DNA of 54,317 nucleotides. Origin: Acetivibrio alkalicellulosi. Its GTDB lineage: Bacteria > Bacillota > Clostridia > Acetivibrionales > Acetivibrionaceae. The stretch is taken from assembly GCA_008125075.1 (NCBI GenBank), contig VLTH01000002.1:2040360-2094676 (forward strand), in the 5' to 3' direction. Under the pieces are notes generated by a model. The model saw only the letters and a program-made list of their open reading frames with translations, searched no databases and had not been told where the DNA came from. Below, one piece after another: positions 20,766-29,623 of this stretch; position 1 is the stretch's first letter; the number at the start of each line of letters is the position of its first letter. The position numbers and the translations under genes are program-made.

Positions 20766-21737
20766 ATGTCTGCTAAATTAGTTTGTTCAGTAGTAGTACC
20801 CCTTTACAATGAAGAAGAAGTTCTTCTAGAGACATATAAGAGACTTAAAAAAGTCATGGACTCAATAAATGAGTCATATGAGATCATATTTGTTAATGAC
20901 GGCAGTAGGGATAAAACTGCCACTATGGCAAATGAAATATGTAACAATGATCAAACTGTTAAGTTAATTGATTTTGCTCGTAATTTTGGACATCAGACTG
21001 CTATAACTGCTGGAATGGATTTTTCAGATGGACAGGCTATTGTAGTAATAGATGCTGATCTACAGGATCCACCTGAATTAATACCCAAAATGCTTGCTAA
21101 ATGGAAAGAAGGTTATGACGTTGTATATGGCAAAAGACTTGAAAGAAAAGGAGAAACATTATTTAAAAAATTCACTGCAAAGCTTTTCTATCGCTTTTTA
21201 AGGAGAATGACAGAAGTTGAAATTCCTGTAGATACAGGTGATTTTAGATTAATTGACAGGAAAGTTGCAGAGGCACTTAAACTAGTCAACGAGAGAAATA
21301 GATATATCCGTGGAATAATTAGTTGGTTAGGATTTAAACAAATAGGAATTGAATTTAACAGAGATAAACGCTTTGCAGGAGAAACAAAATATCCACTGAA
21401 AAAAATGCTTAAGTTTGCTTTTGATGCCATTACGTCTTTTTCTTATAAACCTCTTAAACTTGCATCATATTCAGGTATGTTGTTATCTTTACTCAGCTTT
21501 ATATACCTCTTAATTGTACTTTATACAAAGCTATTTGTTCCTAGCAGTACCCAACCAGGCTGGGCATCTACTTTAGCTGTAAACCTATTTTTTAACGGAA
21601 TTACATTGATGATTCTTGGTATTATTGGTGAATACATTGGAAGAATATATGATGAAGCAAAAGGCAGACCCTTATATATTGTTAGGCATACAAAAAATTT
21701 CTCTGAAGATAAGTCAGATAAAATAATTAGACGGTAA
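20766..21737 (+). CDS. Polyprenyl-phosphate glycosyltransferase (GT2, GtrB/DPM1-like)
   Basis: The 323-residue protein has a cytoplasmic GT-A domain (about 1-230) followed by two transmembrane helices (about 235-258 and 270-295). Motifs are VVPLYNEEEVL, FVNDGSRDKT, the metal-binding DADLQDPPELI and DTGDFRLIDRKV. Such enzymes make undecaprenyl-phosphate mannose or glucose on the inner face of the membrane. With the upstream flippase and PMT it gives a complete synthesise-flip-transfer pathway. The sugar is inferred as mannose from the PMT partner, not from this sequence. ATG preceded by GGAGG. A strong terminator follows. Confidence 0.92.
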   Translation: MSAKLVCSVVVPLYNEEEVLLETYKRLKKVMDSINESYEIIFVNDGSRDKTATMANEICNNDQTVKLIDFARNFGHQTAITAGMDFSDGQAIVVIDADLQDPPELIPKMLAKWKEGYDVVYGKRLERKGETLFKKFTAKLFYRFLRRMTEVEIPVDTGDFRLIDRKVAEALKLVNERNRYIRGIISWLGFKQIGIEFNRDKRFAGETKYPLKKMLKFAFDAITSFSYKPLKLASYSGMLLSLLSFIYLLIVLYTKLFVPSSTQPGWASTLAVNLFFNGITLMILGIIGEYIGRIYDEAKGRPLYIVRHTKNFSEDKSDKIIRR

Positions 21738-21763
21738 GCATTATTGTTTTATATATTTGCAAT

Positions 21764-21809
21764 AATAAAGCTATTTAAAAGCTTTTAAAAGCCTTTAAAT
21801 AGCTTTATT
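21764..21809 (+). terminator. Terminator of the glycosylation cassette
   Basis: AATAAAGCTATTTAAA pairs with TTTAAATAGCTTTATT, and the central GCTTTTAAAAGC extends the structure. It lies 27 bp after the gtrB-like stop codon. Confidence 0.8.
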
Positions 21810-22017
21810 AATATATCTCCACCCTCTGAGTTATTCCCTTCTAAAAAACAAGTTTATGCATAACTGCGCCTAAATCCACTTTTTTAGCTTTGTTGGCACT
21901 CTTCTTTCGGTAAAACTCATAAAGTACTGGATTGAGTTCGTTTCCATTATTCTTTTTAGTTACTAGTTTCTTATTAGTTATTAGTTGAATTTTATGTTAT
22001 TTTTATTTGCATAGTCT

Positions 22018-22212
22018 TCAGCATGCGAACCACTCTTCAACCAAACCTTCATACCCTGTTATGCGACCGCTAGATTTATCAAACACAAATCCTTCGCTGG
22101 TTGAAGGAATATCCACATCCCCATTTAAACCTTCATCTCCATTTATAGTACCACTAGATGTATCAACCATAAATCCTTCTGGGGATTCTGGTGTAGTTTC
22201 TGTTTTAGGATA
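22018..22212 (-). pseudogene. Relic of a BspA-type repeat surface protein
   Basis: The minus strand holds an open stretch of 64 codons closed by TAG upstream and TGA downstream, with no start. It encodes two tandem units: EGFMVDTSSGTINGDEG then DVDIPSTSEGFVFDKSSG and RITGYEG. The pattern (F-D-SSG-I-GYEG ... V-IPS) is that of BspA-like leucine-rich surface repeats. The flanks (21810-22017 and 22216-22270) carry no continuing frame. A larger surface-protein gene has probably decayed here. Confidence 0.6.
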
Positions 22213-22270
22213 CTAAGAAACTAGAGAAGATTTTCGGATGAAAGGAAAAGAGAGAAATATATAAAAAAAT

Positions 22271-22313
22271 AGCAGGGGATTAAATAAAAATATCAAAATC
22301 CTCTACTTTTTTT
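22271..22313 (+). terminator. Possible terminator
   Basis: AGCAGGGGATT and AATCCTCTACT pair over 10 of 11 positions, followed by TTTTTTTCTC on the plus strand. No plus-strand gene ends here, so it may be left over from lost genes. Confidence 0.4.
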
Positions 22314-22319
22314 CTCTGT

Positions 22320-22357
22320 AAAAACGCTTAAAACCCTTGATACACAAGGGTTTTAAG
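22320..22357 (-). terminator. Terminator of the tRNA cluster
   Basis: A 13-bp perfect stem CTTAAAACCCTTG / CAAGGGTTTTAAG with a 5-nt loop, followed on the minus strand by CGTTTTTAC. It is 9 bp after tRNA-Tyr. Confidence 0.85.
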
Positions 22358-22365
22358 ACAAATTA

Positions 22366-22450
22366 TGGTGGAGGGAGATGGATTCGAACCATCGAAGGCG
22401 GAGCCAACAGATTTACAGTCTGCCCCCTTTGGCCACTCGGGAACCCCTCC
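22366..22450 (-). tRNA. tRNA-Tyr (GTA)
   Basis: An 85-nt class II tRNA with a long variable arm. The acceptor is GGAGGGG, the anticodon loop is CTGTAAATC and CCA is encoded. It is last in the Glu-Asp-Thr-Tyr cluster. Confidence 0.96.
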
Positions 22451-22453
22451 ATA

Positions 22454-22530
22454 TGGAGCTGGTGGACGGATTTGAACCCCCGACCTGCTGATTACAAGTC
22501 AGCTGCTCTACCAACTGAGCTACACCAGCT
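22454..22530 (-). tRNA. tRNA-Thr (TGT)
   Basis: The acceptor AGCTGGT pairs with ACCAGCT. The anticodon loop is CTTGTAATC, the discriminator is T and CCA is encoded. Only 3 bp separate it from tRNA-Tyr. Confidence 0.96.
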
Positions 22531-22543
22531 TATTAAGTTTTAA

Positions 22544-22620
22544 TGGCGACCCGGAAGGGGCTCGAACCCTCGACCTCCAGCGTGACAGGCTGGCATTCTA
22601 ACCAACTGAACTACCGGGCC
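22544..22620 (-). tRNA. tRNA-Asp (GTC)
   Basis: The acceptor GGCCCGG pairs with CCGGGTC, the anticodon loop is CTGTCACG and CCA is encoded. It is second in the cluster. Confidence 0.96.
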
Positions 22621-22637
22621 ATATTTTGACCTGCCCA

Positions 22638-22674
22638 CTGGTCTGTCAGCCATAATCAACTTCTGACAGACCAG
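22638..22674. other. Perfect 12-bp hairpin between tRNA genes
   Basis: CTGGTCTGTCAG and CTGACAGACCAG flank a 13-nt loop. Outer ACCTG / CAGGT segments (about 22629 and 22682) extend the pairing. There is no T-tract on either strand, so it is not a standard terminator. It lies in the 73-bp spacer between tRNA-Glu and tRNA-Asp and could guide processing or be an inserted palindrome. Confidence 0.7.
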
Positions 22675-22693
22675 CAATCATAACAGGTTATTA

Positions 22694-22768
22694 TGGTGAC
22701 CCATAGGGGACTCGAACCCCTGTTACCGCCGTGAAAGGGCGGTGTCTTAACCACTTGACCAATGGGCC
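22694..22768 (-). tRNA. tRNA-Glu (TTC)
   Basis: The acceptor GGCCCAT pairs with ATGGGTC, the anticodon loop is CTTTCACG and CCA is encoded. It is first in the cluster, directly after the promoter. Confidence 0.96.
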
Positions 22769-22833
22769 TTAAATAAATAACAGCAACTAAATAACTGTCT
22801 TTATGTCGCCAATCTTTTTAGCCGACAAAGTAT

Positions 22834-22862
22834 ATTTTAACTAGATCACGACGAAATGTCAA
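22834..22862 (-). promoter_or_regulatory. Promoter of the tRNA cluster
   Basis: TTGACA, a 17-bp spacer and TAAAAT on the minus strand, 66 bp upstream of tRNA-Glu. The remainder of the 22769-23165 gap is A/T-rich with nothing else recognised except the terminator and a small hairpin near 23101. Confidence 0.8.
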
Positions 22863-23100
22863 GCATATTTTAAAAAATTTATTAAAGATTTTTTATACAA
22901 TTTTTACTATAGCCCCAAATAGGCTATTTGCAAGTAAAAAGTCTATTTGACTTACATAAATTTATATGTAAAACAACTTTTTATTAAGCATAGATTTTAC
23001 TTTAAATAGTAAACCCTTTGTTGTATTAAATTAAAGTATGGATTTCATAATTGAACTTTTAGATATTTTATAAACTTAATAACTAGATAAAAGAAATAGT

Positions 23101-23125
23101 AGTCTTTCACTTTTTTCCAAGACTT
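23101..23125. repeat. Short hairpin repeat, copy 1
   Basis: AGTCTTTCAC, six nucleotides, then TTCCAAGACTT, pairing AGTCTT with AAGACT. The same ordered words with a different middle recur at 25046-25070. Confidence 0.35.
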
Positions 23126-23127
23126 AT

Positions 23128-23163
23128 AATAAAAAATTCCAGAGGTATGAAAACCTCTGGAAT
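23128..23163 (-). terminator. Terminator of tRNA-Lys
   Basis: A 10-bp perfect stem ATTCCAGAGG / CCTCTGGAAT followed on the minus strand by TTTTTATTATAAG. It starts 3 bp after the tRNA. Confidence 0.87.
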
Positions 23164-23165
23164 AC

Positions 23166-23241
23166 TGGTGAGCCATCCGCGACTCGAACGCGGGACACCT
23201 TGATTAAAAGTCAAGTGCTCTGCCAACTGAGCTAATAGCCC
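23166..23241 (-). tRNA. tRNA-Lys (TTT)
   Basis: The acceptor GGGCTAT pairs with ATGGCTC. The anticodon loop is CTTTTAATC, the T loop contains GTTCGAGTC and CCA is encoded. A separate transcription unit with its own promoter and terminator. Confidence 0.96.
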
Positions 23242-23283
23242 GTATATAATTATGTAGCACTTTTCCGCCACACAATTATATAT

Positions 23284-23311
23284 AATATAACAAAATCAAT
23301 AGTTTTGTCAA
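23284..23311 (-). promoter_or_regulatory. Promoter of tRNA-Lys
   Basis: TTGACA, a 16-bp spacer and TATATT on the minus strand (TATTAT at 18 bp is an alternative), about 43 bp upstream of the tRNA. Confidence 0.7.
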
Positions 23312-23363
23312 CTACTTTTTTTATTATTTTTTTTATTTTTTTAACATTACCTTTATCAGTAGC

Positions 23364-23435
23364 CTTGTTTAGCTAAAGCTAAACATCGGGACTTCATGTG
23401 GAAACTCCACTCGGCCTGAGTATTATAAGAGTAAG
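23364..23435 (+). repeat. Intergenic repeat family B, copy 2
   Basis: The hairpin GTTTAGC-TAAA-GCTAAAC is followed by ATCGGGACTTCATGTGGA, ACTCCACTCGGCCTGAG and TATTATAAGAG. Order and spacing match 33465-33545. The 3' part of the longer copies is missing. Confidence 0.65.
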
Positions 23436-23501
23436 GGCTAGTGCAAAACTATTATTTGTTCAATAATGACCTTAAATAAAGTCTAGTTAAGTTATAAGTA
23501 C

Positions 23502-23552
23502 ACAAAAAGGGCTGGTGTGCAATGTATTTTTACTCATTGTGCAACAGCCCTT
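23502..23552 (-). terminator. Terminator of purA
   Basis: AAGGGCTG and CAGCCCTT close a long stem with inner GCAATG / CATTGT-type pairing. TTTTTGTG follows on the minus strand. It is about 40 bp after the purA stop. Confidence 0.75.
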
Positions 23553-23593
23553 CTTAAAATACCATCAATATAGCTTTAGAATAAATCTCTAAG

Positions 23594-24958
<1,365 letters not shown>

Positions 24959-25037
24959 CTACACTAATAATATCAAAAATAATGCTTAAAAACAACAATT
25001 ACCAAACACTAAAACTTTAATAAAAGCTTGGTCTCAA

Positions 25038-25077
25038 TCATTTAAAGTCTTTCACAAACTTCCAAGACTTCAAATGA
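25038..25077. repeat. Short hairpin repeat, copy 2
   Basis: TCATTTAAAGTCTT pairs with AAGACTTCAAATGA with one mismatch around a 12-nt loop, about 175 bp upstream of purA. The core AGTCTTTCAC ... TTCCAAGACTT also occurs at 23101-23125. It does not fit a purine riboswitch. The rest of the 24866-25262 gap shows only the terminator below. Confidence 0.4.
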
Positions 25078-25162
25078 CTAAATGCCCTTGTCATCTGTTT
25101 TCTACCCAAACAAGCACATACTTAGGAGACATTCATTAGCATTAATTGTTTCAATATAGACA

Positions 25163-25216
25163 TCAAAATAAGACATCAATTTTTGCATATTATCGTCTGT
25201 AACTTGATGTCTTATT
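25163..25216 (-). terminator. Terminator of the DUF1858 gene
   Basis: AATAAGACATCAA pairs perfectly with TTGATGTCTTATT across a 24-nt loop, followed by TTTTGATG on the minus strand. The large loop and weak T-tract make the call moderate. Confidence 0.55.
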
Positions 25217-25262
25217 CTTTAGACTCCAAAGAAATACTCATTATTTTTAAAATTATATTTCT

Positions 25263-25475
25263 TTAATCCTGTTCCTTTTTTGCAAGGTAATCATTTAGTT
25301 CTTTAACAAGTTTGTCAACATCTATTCCATGAATAGCACAAGCATCTTCAATGCTTTCTCCTGAAGAAGATGGGCATCCCAAACAATGCATACCATTGTT
25401 CATAAAAATAGGTGCTGTTCCTCTGTCTAAATTAAGTACATCCATTATAATCATATCTTTTGTTACTTGACTCAT
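25263..25475 (-). CDS. DUF1858 redox-disulfide domain protein
   Basis: A 70-residue protein of the DUF1858 family (the small domain often next to hybrid-cluster proteins, TIGR03980). The signature is GMHCLGCPSSSGESIEDAC: a CxxC pair and a third Cys 15 residues on. It starts with the usual hydrophobic VTKDMIIMDVLNLD helix. The family is thought to act as a thiol redox or cluster-carrying module; no function is proven. ATG with TTGGAGG upstream. No hybrid-cluster protein gene is adjacent. Confidence 0.85.
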   Translation of the reverse strand: MSQVTKDMIIMDVLNLDRGTAPIFMNNGMHCLGCPSSSGESIEDACAIHGIDVDKLVKELNDYLAKKEQD

Positions 25476-25656
25476 ATTAATTCCTCCAACTCTTCTTATT
25501 AATATTATCTCTAGAGCATAACTACTAAAGACTCTGTCCTTTATGTTTATCCAACGAAAGCTTATACTTTTAATTTCTACTTTGCCCCATAATATTACCA
25601 GTGTTTATTATACACTAATATATAATAAAAATATACCCCTAAAATTCACTGAATTT

Positions 25657-26211
25657 TTAATTGATTTTTCTAAACTTGTTTTTACCAATATCATATAAAT
25701 TATTTCCATGACAATCTATTATAACTGTCACAGGAAAATCTTCTACAGTCAATTTCCTTATGGCTTCAGCTCCTAATTCAGGAAAAGCTATTATTTCTTC
25801 ACTTACTATCTTTTGTGCAATCAATGCACCAGCTCCCCCAATTGCTCCAAAGTACACAGCACTATAAGCCTTCATAGCATCAATAACCTCTTTGCTTCTT
25901 AAACCTTTTCCTATCATGCCTTTAAGACCATGCTGTATTAATTTAGGTGTATATGCATCCATTCTACTGCTTGTTGTTGGACCAGCAGAACCTATAATGG
26001 CTCCAGGTTTTGCAGGACAAGGACCTACATAGTAAATAATCTGATCCATAATATCAAAAGGAAGTTCCTTACCCTCATCTAATAGTTCAATCATTTTTTT
26101 ATGGGCTGCGTCTCTAGCAGCATATATGTAACCATTAATGCTTATTGTATCTCCTGCCTTTAAATTACAAGTAATTTCTTTAGTTAATGGCGCTCTTATA
26201 GAATATTTCAT
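25657..26211 (-). CDS. Fumarate hydratase class I, beta subunit
   Basis: A 184-residue protein matching the C-terminal (beta) half of oxygen-sensitive class I fumarases. It shows AGDTISINGYIYAARDAAHK, VGPCPAKPG, the GSAGPTTSSRMD substrate loop and KGMIGKG. It pairs with the alpha subunit upstream to hydrate fumarate to malate. I chose the ATG at 26211; an in-frame GTG three codons earlier has its Shine-Dalgarno too close. It begins 18 bp after the alpha stop. The same subunit pair can act on tartrate, but the loop reads as fumarase. Confidence 0.9.
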   Translation of the reverse strand: MKYSIRAPLTKEITCNLKAGDTISINGYIYAARDAAHKKMIELLDEGKELPFDIMDQIIYYVGPCPAKPGAIIGSAGPTTSSRMDAYTPKLIQHGLKGMIGKGLRSKEVIDAMKAYSAVYFGAIGGAGALIAQKIVSEEIIAFPELGAEAIRKLTVEDFPVTVIIDCHGNNLYDIGKNKFRKIN

Positions 26212-26229
26212 CTTACCCACCCTTCACTT

Positions 26230-27072
26230 TTATATTGTTGCATCTGCATGTCTTGTTGCATGACAGCTTATATTAACAGCTACAGGTAATCCAGCAATAT
26301 GAGTGGAAAACACTTCAATATTAACTGCCAAAGCAGTTATCCTTCCTCCTAGTCCTGAAGGCCCTATTCCCAACATATTAATCTTTTTCAAAACATCATT
26401 TTCAATTTCTTTTATATGATTTAAATCATTTCTTTTATTGATAGGACGTAGCAAAGCTTTTTTAGCTAGAATTGCAGCCTTTTCCATTGTTCCCCCTATA
26501 CCTACGCCTACAATGATAGGTGGACATGGATTAGGACCAGCTATATCAATTGTATCAATTATGAATTTCTTTATCCCTTCAATACCATCAGAGGGTTTTA
26601 ACATTTTAATTGAGCTCATATTTTCGCTTCCAAAACCTTTTGGAGCCACAGATATTTTAATTCTATCACCCTCAATAATATTAAAATGAATTACTGCTGG
26701 TGTATTATCCTTAGTATTAACCCTTTCAATAGGATCTCCCACAACAGACTTCCTTAAGTACCCATTCTCATAACCTTTTCTAACTCCCTCATTTATTGAA
26801 TCAATTAAGTTTCCACCTACTATGTGAACATCCTGTCCAACATCCATAAAAACAACAGCCATTCCTGTGTCTTGACAAATAGCTATTTTTCTTTCTTTAG
26901 CCATCAAAGCATTTTTAATTAAATTTTGAATTATATCAACGCCAATTTGGGATTGCTCAGTTTTAAGTGCCTTGTTCAACTCTTCCATGATATCGTCATT
27001 TATATAATAATTTGCATCAATACAAAGCTGTTCAATAGTTTTAACTATTTGATCAATATGAATAGTTCTCAT
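26230..27072 (-). CDS. Fumarate hydratase class I, alpha subunit
   Basis: A 280-residue protein corresponding to the N-terminal half of class I fumarases and carrying the [4Fe-4S] cluster. Cysteines occur in ICQDTGMA, PNPCPPIIVGVGIGG and NISCHATRHA, the usual three ligands. KDNTPAVIHFNI and APKGFGSENMS are also typical. I chose the ATG at 27072 because GGAGGG is 5 nt upstream, rather than a longer frame. Two-subunit class I fumarases are common in strict anaerobes. Confidence 0.92.
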   Translation of the reverse strand: MRTIHIDQIVKTIEQLCIDANYYINDDIMEELNKALKTEQSQIGVDIIQNLIKNALMAKERKIAICQDTGMAVVFMDVGQDVHIVGGNLIDSINEGVRKGYENGYLRKSVVGDPIERVNTKDNTPAVIHFNIIEGDRIKISVAPKGFGSENMSSIKMLKPSDGIEGIKKFIIDTIDIAGPNPCPPIIVGVGIGGTMEKAAILAKKALLRPINKRNDLNHIKEIENDVLKKINMLGIGPSGLGGRITALAVNIEVFSTHIAGLPVAVNISCHATRHADATI

Positions 27073-27780
27073 TATTTCCCTCCATCTTAAAATTCTCTTG
27101 CAAAATATCATTAATTTGTAACAACTTTAAAATTCCTTAAACTCCTACTCAAGAAAATTCCCTTGGCTCATAACTTTTCGTGTTGGCTACAAACCCTATG
27201 GTTTACTCCGACGGATGCTTAGCATCATAAACCCTATATCCATTACCTATTCTTAATTTTATTATAACAAAATAAAATATGCAACAAGGTTCTTTTACTG
27301 GGGTGTATTTAGTGAATGTAAAGAAAAATATTCCCAAAAACTTAAGTTTCCCTGTCTAGGGCCTGTAAGTATTACATGCACCTCTGCAAATTTAAATTAA
27401 ATACTAGAATTTAAAATTCTTTATCCTAATCAAGTGTTTTCAAACAAGCGTTTTATAAATCAAGCTAAATCCTGTTAAATTCAGTTTGTGAAGCTTTACT
27501 CTTCAAAACAAATATGTTAAAATTACCTTTGAGATTTTAAACTAGGATTAGGTAAAAAAGATTATGTTTCTTATACTTTATACTTAGAAAAAACATTTAC
27601 CAGATGAAAGCAAGATTTTAAGATGTGTTTTTAAAAAAGTAATAAGAAACAGCATTTGTTTTCTATGTCCTTAATTAATGTAGGTGCTAATTTTTATTAA
27701 ACAGAAGTCTCTGCTTTAAGTATATAATAATAAAATGTTGTATTAGAGCAGATAACTTCATATGAGAAAGGGGTTTAAAA
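27073..27780. other. 708-bp gap without recognised genes
   Basis: The divergent spacer between fumA-type and USP-like genes is A/T-rich. Seen in it: a small GATGCT-TA-GCATC palindrome near 27212, a GTGTATTTAGTGAA word (about 27303) repeated at 31071, and a TATAAT box at 27723 without a convincing -35 partner. No reading frame with a ribosome-binding site was found. Confidence 0.5.
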
Positions 27781-28167
27781 TTGAATTCTCCTCAAAACAT
27801 TATGGTTTGTGTCACACAGCAAATAACTTGCGAAAGACTAATATTAAAAGCTGCTGATTTAAGAAATGAGTTAAACGGCGAACTTTTTGTAATACATGTT
27901 GCTAAAAACGAATGGAACTTCTTGGATAATATTAAGGAAGGAGAGGCTCTTGAATACCTATTTAAAATTTCCAAATCTGTAGGTGCTAATTTATCAGTAC
28001 TAAAATCTGATAATATAGCCGAAACATTAGTAAACTTCGCAAATGAAAATAAGATAACACATATAGTAATGGGAGAATCCCCAAATGACCACAAAGAAAA
28101 CAAGTTTTATTTAGAATTGAAAAACTTGCTTACTAATGTTGAAATCTTTGTTGTTCCACAAATGTAA
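27781..28167 (+). CDS. Universal stress protein-like domain protein
   Basis: A 128-residue protein that starts at TTG, with AAAGGGG about 8 nt upstream. It resembles the stand-alone USP-like domain found in KdpD sensors: IMVCVTQQITCERLI opening, LFVIHVAKNEW strand 2 and THIVMGES near residue 100. The nucleotide-binding G-x2-G-x9-G loop of ATP-binding USPs is replaced by GESPNDHKENKFY. It therefore probably does not bind ATP in the usual way. Role unknown; it is monocistronic. Confidence 0.7.
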   Translation: MNSPQNIMVCVTQQITCERLILKAADLRNELNGELFVIHVAKNEWNFLDNIKEGEALEYLFKISKSVGANLSVLKSDNIAETLVNFANENKITHIVMGESPNDHKENKFYLELKNLLTNVEIFVVPQM

Positions 28168-28223
28168 ATATAGTATGTGTTTTCATTGTAATTTTATACT
28201 ATGATTTGTATTAATTCTCATTT

Positions 28224-28256
28224 ATATTAGCATTTTTTTTAAAAAAATGCTAATAT
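28224..28256 (+). terminator. Perfect palindrome with T8A7 centre, probable terminator
   Basis: ATATTAGCATTTTTTT and its exact complement AAAAAAATGCTAATAT form a 16-bp hairpin or cruciform 57 bp after the USP-like gene. The T run lies inside the stem rather than after it, which is unusual for a terminator. Confidence 0.5.
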
Positions 28257-28279
28257 TCATAAAATTATCGTTAAAACCC

Positions 28280-28308
28280 TTGACTTTATGCGATTTTCAT
28301 TATAAAAT
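28280..28308 (+). promoter_or_regulatory. Promoter of the HU gene
   Basis: TTGACT, a 17-bp spacer and TAAAAT, about 34 bp upstream of the start codon. Confidence 0.75.
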
Positions 28309-28341
28309 AATGTCGAATTCCAAAATTAGGAGGTTGTGTAT

Positions 28342-28617
28342 ATGAATAAAACTGAATTAGTAAACTCAATTGCTTCCAAATCAGGTTTAAACAAAAAGAA
28401 CAGCGAAGCTGCTCTTAATGCTCTAGTTTCATCCATTGAAGAAACGTTGCAAAAGGGTGAAAAAATTGTTCTTGTTGGATTCGGTACTTTTGAAGTGAGA
28501 GATAGGGCTGCTAGAAAGGGAAGAAATCCTCAGACAAAAGAAGAAATCACAATCCCCGCTTCAAGAGCTCCTGTATTTAAAGCAGGTAAGGGATTAAAAG
28601 ATATTATTAATAAGTAG
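28342..28617 (+). CDS. hup: DNA-binding protein HU
   Basis: A 91-residue nucleoid protein of the HU/IHF family. It begins MNKTELVNSIASKSGL, with the conserved GFGTFEVRDRAARKGRNPQT arm and PASRAPVFKAGKGLKD close. The ATG at 28342 has AGGAGG 8 nt upstream; a GTG two codons earlier is less well placed. Convergent with spo0A and separated from it by a bidirectional terminator. Confidence 0.96.
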   Translation: MNKTELVNSIASKSGLNKKNSEAALNALVSSIEETLQKGEKIVLVGFGTFEVRDRAARKGRNPQTKEEITIPASRAPVFKAGKGLKDIINK

Positions 28618-28630
28618 AAAGTTGAAATAA

Positions 28631-28673
28631 TAATATTAAAGTTCTGTCTTAATAAGACAGAACTTTAATATTA
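28631..28673. terminator. Bidirectional terminator between hup and spo0A
   Basis: TAATATTAAAGTTCTGTCTT is matched by an almost perfect inverted copy, arms of about 20 bp. T-rich sequence follows on both strands (TTATATTTTATT and TATTATTATTTC). Confidence 0.85.
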
Positions 28674-28687
28674 TATTTTATTAATTG

Positions 28688-29494
28688 CTATCTTCCCATT
28701 GCTATCCTTATTTTATCAGACATCATAGCTATACACTCAGAATTAGTGGGTTTTCCCTTATTGTAGTTTATTGTATAACCAAACAAAGAGTCTATTGTAT
28801 CTGGATTTCCCCTAGCCCAGGCACTTTCTATAGCATTTCTTATTGCCCTTTCAACTTTTTGTGGAGAAGTACTAAATCTATCTGCAACTGCTGGATATAA
28901 AGTTTTTGTTATAGCTCCAAAAGCTTTTGGGTTTTTAACAGCTTGAATTATTGCTTCACGTAAATACTGATAACCTGCCATATGTGGAGGTATACCTACT
29001 TCATGCATTAAGTTTGTAACTTCTATTTCAACGTCAAATGATTGGTCAAATTTATTATTGCTTACCAGCTCTGTATTTTTTACAATAGGTTTATATGAAA
29101 ATGCAGTTAGATATTTTTCTTCATAAAGCTGTCTTATTCTTTTAATCAAAACATCAATATCAAAAGGTTTTATCATATAGTAATCTGCACCTAATGATAC
29201 TGATTTCTGTATGAATACATCCTGTCCTATTGCAGAAAGCATTATGTAAATAGGCTTTCGTTCTAATTCCTTGGTTGATAATTTTTCTAAAACTGCAATC
29301 CCATCCAAATTAGGCATTATAACATCAAGCACAACAACTTCAGGTTTTAATGATACTATCTTTTCAATAGCAATTAAACCATCTTTTGCAATATCAAGAA
29401 CATTAAAGTCCTCATACTGATCCATATATTCCTTTAATAATTCTGCAAACTCAACATTGTCATCAGCAATTAAGACTGTTATCTTTCCCTTCAT
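28688..29494 (-). CDS. spo0A: Stage 0 sporulation protein A
   Basis: Spo0A is the response regulator that commits the cell to sporulation. The 268-residue protein has a receiver domain (1-125) with acidic D11/D12, the phosphorylation site D57 in VVVLDVIMP and a Lys in MIKPFD. The C-terminal DNA-binding domain has the recognition region FSTSPQKVERAIRNAIE and the family-typical SAWARGN. Length and ending are normal. ATG with GGAAGGAAA upstream. No Spo0A box or sigma-H promoter was evident in the spacer. No spoIVB is adjacent in this window, though it often is in Clostridia. Confidence 0.97.
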   Translation of the reverse strand: MKGKITVLIADDNVEFAELLKEYMDQYEDFNVLDIAKDGLIAIEKIVSLKPEVVVLDVIMPNLDGIAVLEKLSTKELERKPIYIMLSAIGQDVFIQKSVSLGADYYMIKPFDIDVLIKRIRQLYEEKYLTAFSYKPIVKNTELVSNNKFDQSFDVEIEVTNLMHEVGIPPHMAGYQYLREAIIQAVKNPKAFGAITKTLYPAVADRFSTSPQKVERAIRNAIESAWARGNPDTIDSLFGYTINYNKGKPTNSECIAMMSDKIRIAMGR

Positions 29495-29623
29495 TTTCCT
29501 TCCGCCTTCTAGTATATGTATTTTCCTTATGCTCCCCTAAAATATCACATTAATTTATAATATCTCTTTCTTATTTACATTATAATATAATTTTCAATAA
29601 AAAAACACTACAATTTACATTTT

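Noticed and set aside
22007-22216. Plus-strand 69-codon frame
   Set aside because: The opposite strand carries a recognisable BspA-type repeat pattern, so the plus frame is a shadow.
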